Source of the DNA: Streptomyces inhibens | GTDB lineage: Bacteria; Actinomycetota; Actinomycetes; Streptomycetales; Streptomycetaceae | Direction: 5' to 3' | Assembly: GCF_003389455.1 (NCBI RefSeq) | Contig: NZ_QUAC01000248.1 | Location: 1-33,897, forward strand | Length of the DNA: 33,897 bases | Shown: piece by piece, positions 23,400 to 31,596 of the stretch | Position numbering within the stretch: the stretch's first letter is position 1 | Layout of the letters: every line of letters starts with the position of its first letter | Notes under the pieces: generated by a model | Seen by the model: the letters and a program-made list of their open reading frames with translations, nothing else | What the model was told of the DNA's origin: nothing | Database searches by the model: none | Translations under genes and position numbers: made by a program

Positions 23400-23971
23400 A
23401 ACGGCGGCGCCCAGGCGGCTCAAGTCAGCAAGCTGCAGCATGGTTCTCCACCACGTCCAGCAGCGGAGCGGTCCGACCCGAGGGGCCTACCCGCTCAGCA
23501 ACGCCCACGCCCCCTGGCCGGACTGCCGGTGCCTGACACGCTCTCCTACGCCACCGCTCCCCTGGAAGGCGTCGTACGCACCCGCCACCTCGACGCACCG
23601 CGTATACGTGGCCCGCTCGCACGGCCGCGACCTGCGCGTGATCGTGATCGATGATCGACGGCGAACCCGTGGCCGCCGCGGTGCGCACCTCCCGCAACGG
23701 CGCCCTCGCATCGAACCTCGCCCAGGGCGGCTCCGCCACACCGTGCCCGGGCCGCTATCCGCAGGCAGAGGCCCTGGCCGTCGCGGCAGCCCGCGCTGTG
23801 GGACTTACCATCGCCGGCGTGGATCTCCTGTTCTCCTCCGCAGACTTCTCCACCATCTGCGAAGTCAACTCCGCCCCCGGATGGCGCCCGGAGATGACGG
23901 CGGTCACTCCCGCCATCACCGTGCGTCGCCCGCTGCCTCCTCGCGCTGGCGAAGTGCGGCGGCAAATATGA
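23400..23971 (+). pseudogene. RimK-like ATP-grasp ligase, decayed
   Basis: Pieces in three frames follow ATP-grasp order. AGLPVPDTLSYATAPLEGVV is the start of the central domain. VYVARSHGRDLRVIVID follows, then after a frameshift near 23650 IDGEPVAAAVRTSRNGALAS, NLAQGGSATPCPGRYPQAEA and GLTIAGVDLLFSSADFSTIC, ending with EVNSAPGW. The last contains the metal-binding E-x-N. The nucleotide-clamping segment between RHLDAP and VYVARS is missing. The family joins amino acids or peptides with ATP, as in RimK and LysX. This copy cannot bind ATP normally. Confidence 0.7.
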
Positions 23972-24182
23972 CCTCAGATAGCGCAGTGTTCCAGTAGGCG
24001 CATCGCCCCTCGTCAGCGCACAGGACGGTGAGGTGCGCGATCACGGAAAGGCTGGCTCGTCGCCTCACGACCTAATGCCCCAGGCGGTCTTCGGCACCCG
24101 ACGCTGACCCGTGTACGAACCCGCTCACACCATCCGCAAACACCTGCGTCCGGCCTCGCCTACGCGCGACGGACGGCTCCGC

Positions 24183-24845
24183 TCAGCCCACCGATTGGTC
24201 GCCGTCGGGCAGATCCTCGACCGTAACCTTTCCCTGCGGCTCCCCGAGTTCGTCTGCCACCACCCTGGCCAGGCCGCCCGGGTCGGGCTGAGTGGGTACG
24301 GGTACCTGCTCGCCCTCCGCGTAACTCTCGATCGCCTTGGTGAAGTAGCTCGGATCCCAGGCACCGACGGCGCCCCTGACCTCCACCGCGCGTACGCCCC
24401 GCGCCCCGATTCGCTGCTTGACCACAGCGAGGATCCGATCCGACCGGTACTCCCCCGGCACCTGAAACAAGCTGGCGTGCGCGCCCACTTTTCCGCCGTC
24501 CTGGAGGCGGACGGTCACCGTCAGGCAGCTGGTCACGCTCGGGTAGGTGATGGTCCCACCGGGCCCGACCTCGCCGACCTGCCCCTCGCTGATCCTGATG
24601 TTCGCGGTCGTGGGTGTGACGGGCTCCGGCGTACGGGCCGGAGGCGTCACCGGTCCCGGGAGGAAGCCGCTCGCGACCGCCGGCTGTGCCTGGGCCACGA
24701 CCACGCAAGTGGCACCCAGGTAAAGGGCCAACAGCGCTGTGACGGGTAACAACACCGTGCCGTTTGCCCGCATCCACCGCATCCACCGCACCTGCCGCAT
24801 CGACGCCACACACCCTTTCGCCGCAATGATGAGTCTTTTTCCCAT
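24183..24845 (-). CDS. Membrane-anchored extracytoplasmic protein, unknown
   Basis: The 220-residue product from ATG 24845 has a basic front (MGKRLIIAAKGCVASMRQVR, then WMRWMR from a 9-bp tandem repeat) and one hydrophobic helix (VLLPVTALLALYLGATCVVV, about residues 31-50). A Pro/Thr-rich linker follows, and then a domain containing IRISEGQVGEVGPGGTITYP, TVTVRLQDGGKVGAHASLFQ and RSDRILAVVKQRIGARGVRA. The longer frame to 24941 lacks support; GGAAGCAGG precedes ATG 24845. The exposed domain is probably outside the membrane. No family is recognised and no partner is visible; its neighbours are decayed genes. Confidence 0.7.
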   Translation of the reverse strand: MGKRLIIAAKGCVASMRQVRWMRWMRANGTVLLPVTALLALYLGATCVVVAQAQPAVASGFLPGPVTPPARTPEPVTPTTANIRISEGQVGEVGPGGTITYPSVTSCLTVTVRLQDGGKVGAHASLFQVPGEYRSDRILAVVKQRIGARGVRAVEVRGAVGAWDPSYFTKAIESYAEGEQVPVPTQPDPGGLARVVADELGEPQGKVTVEDLPDGDQSVG

Positions 24846-25160
24846 CCTGCTTCCGTCCACTTCTCGTCCCGATTCCTGCTGCAGGGACTGCCTGCCGTCA
24901 GGCGCAGGCGTCCCGGGCACGCCGCGGCTCCTGTCGGACAATGTCAGCCAGAGTCCTGCCGTCCGAGGGCGCCGAGGGTCCCGATCAGGTCGGGCGCGCC
25001 AGCTTGAAGTCCTTGCCTACGGATGGTTGCAGAGGTACGCCCGTACATGGGCGACTCTCCGTCCGACAGCGCACCAGGAGGCCGACCGGCCAGCCGGCAC
25101 CTTGAGCTTGCCCCACCTTGTTGACCAGCGCCAACGTCCCATCCACCGATACCCCGTTCC

Positions 25161-25305
25161 TCAGGACTTCGCAGGTGCGAGATTGTGCGTGCCGTCCGCC
25201 GAGGTGGTGGACACCCAGGCGATGGGCACGCGGCACCACGGTGGCGGTGAGCAGCCGGTAGAAGTCGTTGCGGGACATGGCAGCGGGATCAAAGTCAGTG
25301 CGCAT
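25161..25305 (-). pseudogene. Flavin-reductase-like N-terminal stump
   Basis: Minus-strand ATG 25305 opens MRTDFDPAAMSRNDFYRLLT and ATVVPR. After an apparent one-base insertion, PIAWVSTTSADGTHNLAP continues in another frame. This is the characteristic N-terminus of FMN-binding flavin reductase-like proteins (FDP----R-FY-LLT-TVVPRPIAWVST). The gene then meets unrelated sequence and a stop. The following bases to about 24985 form an open minus-strand frame (NGVSVDGTLALVNKVGQAQG) that I cannot identify. Confidence 0.7.
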
Positions 25306-25513
25306 GTGCTCAGCATCCAGATGCACGACACCGCCCTCTTCAGCGGATCAACGGCACCACCCAGCCCCTGAGTTGGGCTGACGCGCCCCGGGGACCCGAT
25401 ACCGGAGCCACCGAGCACCAGGAGCCGACACCGTGATTCGATCCAAGATCTCCGTCCCCTGGCGCACACGAGCCGTTCCGATTCTGCACCCCTTACCCGG
25501 CCGCGACGGGAAG

Positions 25514-26545
25514 TCAGCGGACCGCGGACGGGGCCTGGGCCGCGGGCATCAGGCGGTGCGGGTGGCCGGTGCCGTCGGCCGGGACGGCCCAGGCGTCGGT
25601 CTCGAAGTCTCCGGGCAGGGCGTAGGCGACGGTGTGGTCGTCCAGCCAGACGGCCTGGTCGTCGGCGCTGCGCCGCTCGGCGAGCGGGTGATCGCGCATG
25701 CTGCGCAGGTCCAGCACGTGCAGTCGCCAGGGTGCGTCCGCCGGAAGGCCCGGCAGACGCTTCTTGAACGCCAGCCGGGTCCCGTCCGGGGAGAGCGACG
25801 GGCATTCGACGTTGCTCCGGAGGGCGGTCACCGTGCGCTTGGCGATGTCCCCGCGCACCAGGTAGGCGGTCCCGCGCGTGGCCAGCGTGGCGTAGAAGTG
25901 CCCGTCGTCGGCGAACGTCACCCCCCAGAAGTTGATGTCCGGGCTCCGGTACGGCTGCCCGTCCTTGATTACGCGGTAGTTCTCCAGGGTGGGCTGGAGG
26001 TTCCCGGTGCGGGTGTCGAGGATCGAGGTGCGGGTGGAGAAGTTGAGCCCGGTGTACGACTCTCCGCTGACGAACACGGTCCACGCCACCATCCGCCCGC
26101 TGGGTGAGACCCGGGTCCGGGTGGGGCTCCCGACCAGTGGGACGTGCCTGCGTGCCCGCAGCCGGGAGTCCAGCACGAGGGCTTCGTAGTGGCCCGCCAT
26201 CGCGCCGGGCACCGCACGTAGACAACTGCCGGTGCCGGCGGCGGTGTAGAAGCGCAGGCAGCGGAGGCCGGATGCGGTACGCGGGCCGGAGGGGTCCGAG
26301 GCCGGTACGGACACCACCTCGTCGCGGTGCGGGCCCCACAGCGTGCTGCGGAAGACCAGCCGGGGCTGTCGCACCGAGGCTGCTCCGGCCAGTGCCACAT
26401 GCCCTGCGGTCACCTGCGGACCGGTGGACTGCTGCTGGTCCTTGCGACTCGCCTGGTCGGCGGCCCGCAGCACGGAGCCCACGGCGACGCCGCTGAGTAT
26501 GAGCACGGCGACGAGCAGGACGACGATGCGGGTACGGGTGTTCAT
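25514..26545 (-). CDS. Membrane-anchored TolB-like beta-propeller
   Basis: The 343-residue protein has an N-terminal signal-anchor (IVVLLVAVLILSGVAVGSVL, about residues 8-27) and then blades of a TolB/WD40-like propeller. Visible repeats include TRTRVSPSGRMVAWTVFVSG, DINFWGVTFADDGHFYATLA and VECPSLSPDGTRLAFKKRLP, the LSPDGTRLAF type typical of PD40 repeats. It should face the outside of the membrane. The ATG overlaps the MFS stop (ATGA), so translation is coupled to the transporter upstream. It is the last gene of a three-gene operon with a phosphoesterase and an MFS transporter. It may bind a substrate or the secreted enzyme. Confidence 0.85.
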   Translation of the reverse strand: MNTRTRIVVLLVAVLILSGVAVGSVLRAADQASRKDQQQSTGPQVTAGHVALAGAASVRQPRLVFRSTLWGPHRDEVVSVPASDPSGPRTASGLRCLRFYTAAGTGSCLRAVPGAMAGHYEALVLDSRLRARRHVPLVGSPTRTRVSPSGRMVAWTVFVSGESYTGLNFSTRTSILDTRTGNLQPTLENYRVIKDGQPYRSPDINFWGVTFADDGHFYATLATRGTAYLVRGDIAKRTVTALRSNVECPSLSPDGTRLAFKKRLPGLPADAPWRLHVLDLRSMRDHPLAERRSADDQAVWLDDHTVAYALPGDFETDAWAVPADGTGHPHRLMPAAQAPSAVR

Positions 26546-27939
26546 TCAGCGGCCTCCGTCGTAGGCGCAGAGTCGGCAGAGTCGGTCGTGGGTGGTCCGG
26601 CCGCAGCGGAGGCGTCCGCAGGGCCTTCCCCGGTCGCAGCCACCTCGGTCGTCGTACGCAGCGGCTGGAGCCGGGCGCAGATACCCGCGCACGCCGCCAG
26701 CGCCACCGCGGCGGCGGACAGCGCGGTCCGCTCGCCCCACGCCGTCCAGGCCGCGCCGAACAGTACGGAGCAGACGAAGCGAGCCCCGGCCTGCCCGGTC
26801 TGGACGAGGGCCAGACCGCTGGAGCGCAGCTCCGGCGGCGTCACCCCGGCGGCCGCCGCCATCAGCACCCCGTCGGTCGCGGCGTAGAAGGCGCCGTGCA
26901 GCACGAGCACCACAGCCACCACCGGCAACACCCGCGTGTGGACCGGCGCCAGCACCAGCCCGTACGCGACCAGGAGGCCCACGTGCCCGGCCAGGAAGAT
27001 CGGCCACCGGCCCCAGCGGTCGGCGGCCTGTCCGAGAGGGACGGCCAGCAGCAGGAAGGAGCCCGCCGTGGCGATCGGCAGCAGCGGGAACCACTCCTGG
27101 CCCAGGTCCAGGCGCCGCTGCAGCAGCAGGTAGACGAAGGAGTCGGAGACCGTGGCCAGCCCCAGCAGCAGCGCGCACAGGGTCAGCCGTCGCAGCTCGG
27201 CCCGGCGCAGCAGGCCGACCGCCGCGGCCAGGGAGACCCGCGCGGCGGGAGCCGAGGTCCCGGCCGTCGGGGTGCGGCCCGGCACGAAGAGCAGCAGGAC
27301 CAGCACACCCGTCACGGCGACGCAGAAGCTCACGGTGAACACGGCGTCGTAGCCCCCGGCCGTCACCCGCAGGATGGCGAAGGCGGTGACCGGGCCCAGC
27401 AGGGCTCCGGCGGTGTCCATCGCACGGTGCACACCGAACGAACGCCCCTGCGTCTGGGGCGTGGACGCCAGCGAGATCATCGCGTCGCGCGGTGCCGTAC
27501 GCAGCCCCTTGCCCGTGCGGTCGGCGGCGAGCACCACACTGATCAGCGGCACGCTGTGGACCAGCAGCAGCGCCGGTTTGCACAGCGCGGAGAGCCCGTA
27601 CCCCGCGGCGGCAGCGGCCTTGTGCCGACCACCGCGGTCGGCGAGATGGCTGCCGGCCAGCCGGACCAGGGCGCTGACGCCGTTGTAGACACCGTCCAAC
27701 AGGCCGAAGCCCAGCGGGGACAGGCCCAGTGCGGCGACCAGGTACAGCGGGAGGACGGCGGTGACCATCTCGGAGGAGATGTCGGTGATGAGGCTGACCG
27801 TGCCGAGAACGAACACGGTCCGGGGCACGGCCCGCAGCGCGGTCGCGACCTTGGTGTGCGGCAGGGCCCTGCCCCGGCCGCCCGGGCGGGTACCCGGGTC
27901 GGCCGGAGCAGGGGTGGTACGGCTGTCTGCTACGTACAC
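26542..27939 (-). CDS. MFS transporter in a phosphoesterase operon
   Basis: The 465-residue integral membrane protein carries about 12 helices. Motifs are VSLITDISSEMVTAVLPLYL in TM1, HLADRGGRHK (motif A) after TM2, and DRTGKGLRTAPRDAMISLAS. The last is the hallmark of a distinct MFS branch, in which GKGLRTAPRDA is highly conserved. The C-terminus is a long Ala/Thr/Glu-rich cytoplasmic tail of about 40 residues. It lies 6 bases after the phosphoesterase stop and overlaps the propeller gene by 4 bases, so the three proteins are made together. The natural substrate is unknown; import of a product freed by the secreted phosphoesterase, or efflux, are both possible. Confidence 0.9.
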   Translation of the reverse strand: MYVADSRTTPAPADPGTRPGGRGRALPHTKVATALRAVPRTVFVLGTVSLITDISSEMVTAVLPLYLVAALGLSPLGFGLLDGVYNGVSALVRLAGSHLADRGGRHKAAAAAGYGLSALCKPALLLVHSVPLISVVLAADRTGKGLRTAPRDAMISLASTPQTQGRSFGVHRAMDTAGALLGPVTAFAILRVTAGGYDAVFTVSFCVAVTGVLVLLLFVPGRTPTAGTSAPAARVSLAAAVGLLRRAELRRLTLCALLLGLATVSDSFVYLLLQRRLDLGQEWFPLLPIATAGSFLLLAVPLGQAADRWGRWPIFLAGHVGLLVAYGLVLAPVHTRVLPVVAVVLVLHGAFYAATDGVLMAAAAGVTPPELRSSGLALVQTGQAGARFVCSVLFGAAWTAWGERTALSAAAVALAACAGICARLQPLRTTTEVAATGEGPADASAAAGPPTTDSADSAPTTEAAE

Positions 27940-27945
27940 GGCGTG

Positions 27946-28836
27946 TCAGTTCCAGATGCCGGTGATGTCAGAGGCGGAGGCGGCGTTGCCGGCGTGCGTG
28001 GTCAGGCCGGCCAGGTCCTCGACGGTGCGGAGGACGTTGTAGTGGTTGTACGTCGCGGAGGACGAGCTGCCCGGGGCGACGTGCGCTCCGTACAGCACCG
28101 TGGCGATGTGGTTGTTGTGGGACCGGTCGTCCTCGTCGAAGGTGACGATGAGCTGGCTGTTGTTGTTCTTGGCCCACTGGGCGTACGCGTCGAGGTTGTT
28201 CTTCAGCCAGTTGTCGCCGGTGGTGATCGAGCAGTCGTGCATGTCGTTGCACAGGTTCGGCACGACGAAGGAGACCTTTGGCAGCGTGCTGTAGTTCGTG
28301 GGGAACTGGCTGAACGTGTGGGCGGTGTTCAGCGGCACGTTGTTGAATCCGAACCACGGGTTGTGCTTCCGGGCGTACTTGGTGGCGCTGTTGGTGCACA
28401 CCGTGGAGCCCTCGGAGGGCAGGCCCTCGTTGTAGCTGCCCCAGGTCTTGCCGGCGGCGATCAGCTCGGAGCCGAGGTTGGCGGCGCCGGAGAACTGCGG
28501 GGAGTAGCAGCTGTCGTCGGTGACGCCCTGCGTGGCGCCCGAGAACAGGTCCATGTAGTTGGGCTGGCTGGGGTGGGTCAGTGCGAAGGAGTTGGTGAGG
28601 TTCGCGCCACCGGCCTTGAGCGTGTTGTTCAGGTACGGAGCGCTCGAACTGCCGATGACCTGCTCGTAGGCGTGGTTCTCGAACACCACGACCACGACGT
28701 GGTCGGGCGCCGGCAGCGTCGCGGCCTGCGCGACGCCGGGGGCGCCGCCCCACAGTCCGAGCGAGGCGGCCACGAGGCCGGCGGCGACACCGAAGATCGA
28801 GACGGACCAGCGCGGCCGTCGAATACGGGAGAACAT
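27946..28836 (-). CDS. Secreted phosphoesterase (acid-phosphatase/phospholipase C-like)
   Basis: The 296-residue precursor starts at ATG 28836 (MFSRIRRPRWS); GGAGGT lies upstream, which the longer start at 28866 would contain within its coding sequence. A signal peptide ends APGVAQAA. The mature enzyme matches the phosphoesterase family PF04185: HVVVVVFENHAYEQVIGSSS, APYLNN, LTHPSQPNYMDLFSGATQGV, DNWLKN and IVTFDEDDRSHNNHIATVLY. FENH and FDEDD carry the metal-binding acidic residues. It should release phosphate or head groups from phosphate esters outside the cell. It is the first gene of the operon with MFS and propeller. Confidence 0.9.
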   Translation of the reverse strand: MFSRIRRPRWSVSIFGVAAGLVAASLGLWGGAPGVAQAATLPAPDHVVVVVFENHAYEQVIGSSSAPYLNNTLKAGGANLTNSFALTHPSQPNYMDLFSGATQGVTDDSCYSPQFSGAANLGSELIAAGKTWGSYNEGLPSEGSTVCTNSATKYARKHNPWFGFNNVPLNTAHTFSQFPTNYSTLPKVSFVVPNLCNDMHDCSITTGDNWLKNNLDAYAQWAKNNNSQLIVTFDEDDRSHNNHIATVLYGAHVAPGSSSSATYNHYNVLRTVEDLAGLTTHAGNAASASDITGIWN

Positions 28837-28982
28837 GGACACAGCGGACCTCCGAGAAAGAACCATGGAAGGCGCGGGGAGTGGCGTTTCTCGTTGAAGC
28901 GAGGCAACCGTAGGAGGGCCGTCGTGAAGTTGTCAGAACTTCAAAAGTGAAGCGGAACAGAACAGTTGAAGACCGGATTCCG

Positions 28983-29198
28983 CTACCGGCGCGTACCGGA
29001 CTCACTGCTCGCGGTGGCGCGGACGAAGGCGGTGACCGCATTCCGGGTGAAGGTGAACGCGGGCCGGTCGAGGTCCTTGAAGTCGCAGATGGTGACGTGG
29101 CGGGACACGGTGACGATCTCGACGCAATAGCCACCGGTGTCGCCATCGTGGCTCGGCCTTCGCCACCGAGCACGGGTCAGATCACGGAGGCTCTCCAT
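28983..29198 (-). CDS. DUF397 protein
   Basis: The minus-strand frame encodes ARWRRPSHDGDTGGYCVEIV, then VSRHVTICDFKDLDRPAFTF and TRNAVTAFVRA. This matches DUF397: W-R-x-x-S-x-x-G---G-CVE-----V-x-x-DSKDP--P-L-F----W-AF, with DFKDLDRP in the DSKDP position. Start is unsettled: ATG 29198 (71 residues) lacks a good ribosome site, and ATG 29240 gives a longer front. DUF397 genes usually sit next to a helix-turn-helix regulator of the Scr1/BldB-linked type, which is absent here. The role is unknown. Confidence 0.7.
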   Translation of the reverse strand: MESLRDLTRARWRRPSHDGDTGGYCVEIVTVSRHVTICDFKDLDRPAFTFTRNAVTAFVRATASSESGTRR

Positions 29199-29403
29199 GA
29201 GCAAGGAGCAGGCCGTTTCCACCAGCGGCATCGCCACCACGCGTCATGCCGTAAGCATCAGAACTGACATGTCGAGTGACGACGCGCGCAGCCTGTACGA
29301 CTTCCTCGCGCGCTCCACAGCACAAAGGACTCGCTGTGCACGGCGGCGGCCGGCTGACCCGCCCCGCCGCGCCGGCCGTCGTCCTCGTCTGTGCCCACGC
29401 TGA
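29197..29403 (+). CDS. Possible 68-residue ORF facing away from DUF397
   Basis: ATG 29197 has a well-placed CGGAGG at 29185-29190. The first 40 codons (MSKEQAVSTSGIATTRHAVS, then IRTDMSSDDARSLYDFLARS) look coding, while the Arg/Pro-rich tail does not and may be a frame-shifted end. Its start codon shares a CATG with the opposite-strand ATG of the DUF397 gene, so both cannot have ordinary upstream regions. I do not recognise it. Confidence 0.35.
   Translation: MSKEQAVSTSGIATTRHAVSIRTDMSSDDARSLYDFLARSTAQRTRCARRRPADPPRRAGRRPRLCPR
29347..29378 (-). terminator. Possible terminator after GH35 gene
   Basis: CGGCCGGC (29347-29354) and GCCGGCCG (29371-29378) can pair over a 16-base loop, 40 bases beyond the beta-galactosidase stop. 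It is short and the loop is long, so support is modest. Confidence 0.3.
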
Positions 29404-29418
29404 GCAAAGAGGCAGAAC

Positions 29419-31269
29419 CTAACCGATGTCGGGCACGGACCGCACCTCGATCCGGTCCCCCGTCCGCTCCATCTCCAGGACGACGAGCTCGTTGCGCCCC
29501 CGCCGCCACAGATTGCTCGGCGCGTACAGGGTGACCTGCGGCCCGAGGGACCAGTACCGGCCGAGCGCGAACCCGTTGAGCCACACCATGCCCTTGTCCC
29601 AGCCCGGAAAGGCGAGGAAGCCGTCCGCGGGGGTGTCGACATGGAGCCGGGCCCGGTGGAACGCGGGGCCGGTCGGCGTGTCTCCGCTGCCGAACTCCAG
29701 AGCCGCGAGGTTGTCGAGAGGCAGTCGGCGGATCTCCCAGTCGCTCAGTTCCTCGTCATCGAGGAGAACCTTGCCGCTGATTCCCTTGGGGTCGTTGAGT
29801 CCCTGGCCGAAGTTGACCCGCCCGGTGGGATCGACCAGGAGGTCGAGGGTGCTGGACGCGCCGGCCACGGTGAAGTCGACGGTGTGGTACGGCTGGTTAC
29901 GGTCGAAGGTGCCTATGCGCTTGCCGTCGCCGAACACCAGCGCACGGTCGCCCAGGCCCGTGACCCTCAGGCCCATGGTCCCCTGCGGCCCCCGCACCCG
30001 AGTGCGGTAGTGGATCAGTCCGTACGACTGGCCGAGCGCCTCCATGTGGACGGGAGTGGTACGCCGTACCGGAGTGCTCAGCGCGTCGAGCGCGTCCATC
30101 AACGGCACCGACTCGCGGACGGCGACCCTCTGGGCCGGCATGCGGCGCGGTGTGGCCGGCAGGGGCGTGCTCGGCAAGGTGGTGTACTTGGCCAGCACGT
30201 CACGCACCTTGTGGAATTTCTCGGTGAGTTCGCCGGATTCGCTGATCGGGGAGTCGTAGTCGTAGCTGGTGACGGTGGGCTGGTAGGCGCTGCCGCTCAG
30301 GTTGGCACCCGCGGACCAACCGAAGTTCGTTCCGCCCACCGCCATATAGAAGTTGATTGACGCTCCCGCTTCGAGGAGCTTCTCCACGTCGGCGGCGGTC
30401 TGCGCCGGGTCGGTGGTGTGGTGCGGTTCTCCCCAGTGGTCGAACCAGCCGTCCCAGAACTCCGTGCAGAACAGGGGCTTGTCCGGCTGGAATGTGCGCA
30501 GCTCCGCGAAGGGTCCGGTGGGGTCGCCGGCGAAGTTGACGGTGGAGAGGAGGTCGGGAAGGCTGCCGTTCTTCAGCGCTTCCTGGGTCGCCCCGTTGGA
30601 GCAGAAGAGCAGGCTGTCCACGCCCTGCGCCCGCATGGTGTCCCGCAGATGCTCCAGGTGCGCATGGTCGTCGCCGTAGCTGCCGTACTCGTTCTCGACC
30701 TGCATGGCGATGATGGGCCCGCCGCGCGTGGCCTGCAGATCGACGAACCGGGGCAGCAGTTCGGCGAACCAGGCGTCAACCGCCCGCTCGTAGGCGGGGT
30801 CGGAGCGGCGCAGCGGCGCGTCCTTGTCCTTGAGGAGCCAGGCCGGCAGGCCGCCGAAGTCCCATTCCGCGCAGATGTACGGCCCCGGTCTCACGATCAC
30901 CTTGAGCCCGACCTCGTCCGCGGTCCGTACGAAGGCGGCGACATCGCGCCATCCGGTGAAGTCGGCCTTCTCCTCGTACGGTTGGTGGAAGTTCCAGGCG
31001 ACGTAGGTCTCCACCGTGTTCAGGCCCATGGCCCGCATCCGCAGCAACCGGTCGCGCCAGTCCTTGGGATGCGTCCGGAAGTAGTGGAAGGCACCCGAGA
31101 GGATCCGGAACGGCTCGCCGTCCAGCAGGAATTCGTTCCCGCGGATGGTCAGCCCCCGCGGGCTGTCGGCCTGGGCGAGGGTCGTACGGCCGCTGCCCAG
31201 GGCGACACCCACGGACGCGACCCCCACCGTGGCCGCGCTCAGAAATCTACGTCGGCTGAACTGCGTCAT
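29419..31269 (-). CDS. Secreted GH35 beta-galactosidase
   Basis: The 616-residue precursor has a twin-arginine signal (TQFSRRRFLSAATVGVASVG) and a family 35 glycoside hydrolase barrel. Key sites are the acid/base E194 in AMQVENEYGSYG and the nucleophile E270 in LFCTEFWDGWFDHWG. Typical context motifs are FHYFRTHPKDWRDRLLRMRA, GPYICAEWDFGGLPAWLL and FYMAVGGTNFGWSAGAN. C-terminal beta-sandwich domains end with KGMVWLNGFALGRYWSLGPQ. It removes terminal beta-galactose outside the cell. ATG 31269 has GAGGAG upstream; the in-frame extension to 31569 is transposase debris. Next to a GH59 gene in the same direction, it probably works on beta-galactosides such as glycolipid sugars. Confidence 0.93.
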   Translation of the reverse strand: MTQFSRRRFLSAATVGVASVGVALGSGRTTLAQADSPRGLTIRGNEFLLDGEPFRILSGAFHYFRTHPKDWRDRLLRMRAMGLNTVETYVAWNFHQPYEEKADFTGWRDVAAFVRTADEVGLKVIVRPGPYICAEWDFGGLPAWLLKDKDAPLRRSDPAYERAVDAWFAELLPRFVDLQATRGGPIIAMQVENEYGSYGDDHAHLEHLRDTMRAQGVDSLLFCSNGATQEALKNGSLPDLLSTVNFAGDPTGPFAELRTFQPDKPLFCTEFWDGWFDHWGEPHHTTDPAQTAADVEKLLEAGASINFYMAVGGTNFGWSAGANLSGSAYQPTVTSYDYDSPISESGELTEKFHKVRDVLAKYTTLPSTPLPATPRRMPAQRVAVRESVPLMDALDALSTPVRRTTPVHMEALGQSYGLIHYRTRVRGPQGTMGLRVTGLGDRALVFGDGKRIGTFDRNQPYHTVDFTVAGASSTLDLLVDPTGRVNFGQGLNDPKGISGKVLLDDEELSDWEIRRLPLDNLAALEFGSGDTPTGPAFHRARLHVDTPADGFLAFPGWDKGMVWLNGFALGRYWSLGPQVTLYAPSNLWRRGRNELVVLEMERTGDRIEVRSVPDIG

Positions 31270-31307
31270 GTCTGCTCCTCGACTCGACCGGCCGTCACCC
31301 AAGGTTC

Positions 31308-31354
31308 GAACATGTTCAGTGGTGCGCGCTTCTGTGCATTGAGATGCATTGAGA
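31308..31354 (-). promoter_or_regulatory. GH35 promoter region with palindrome and tandem repeat
   Basis: GAACATGTTC (31308-31317) is a perfect 10-bp palindrome about 40 bases before the start codon. Just upstream on the minus strand, TCTCAATGCA occurs twice in tandem (31335-31344 and 31345-31354). The region is AT-richer than its surroundings. These look like regulator-binding sites for the beta-galactosidase gene; the regulator is not in the window. Confidence 0.5.
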
Positions 31355-31399
31355 GTGTTATGTAGAACAGAAACGAGCACAAGGGTTCGTGACTCAGCA

Positions 31400-31569
31400 C
31401 GATGAACCAGGCGGGCGGGGACACGGACGTGCGGGGCACCGGCCCGGCCGACCGACGGACACCGTCTCCACCACCACGGCGTCGGGGAAGTCGCAGGCAG
31501 CAACGACTGCACGAAATCCCACTCGGCATCGGACAGTTCATGGCGGCGTATCACGACCCCGTGATCCAC
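31400..31569 (-). pseudogene. Transposase N-terminal stump before GH35
   Basis: The minus strand opens MDHGVVIRRHELSDAEWDFV and QSLLP, the usual IS5-type front (VIRRHELSDAEW-FV-PLLP), then loses similarity. It is in frame with the GH35 gene, so a naive call would add it as an N-terminal extension. It lies between the GH59 and GH35 genes. Confidence 0.75.
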
Positions 31570-31596
31570 AACTCAAGATCACTTTGACGGCAGACC

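Noticed and set aside
24111..24749. Plus-strand frame opposite the membrane-anchored protein
   Set aside because: No domains or signal; the minus strand has a membrane helix, a linker and a start with ribosome site.
26896..28950. Very long plus-strand frame (684 codons) opposite the MFS and phosphoesterase genes
   Set aside because: Its translation is Gln/Gly/His/Arg-rich with no domains, while the minus strand encodes two clear protein families; it is a GC-bias shadow.
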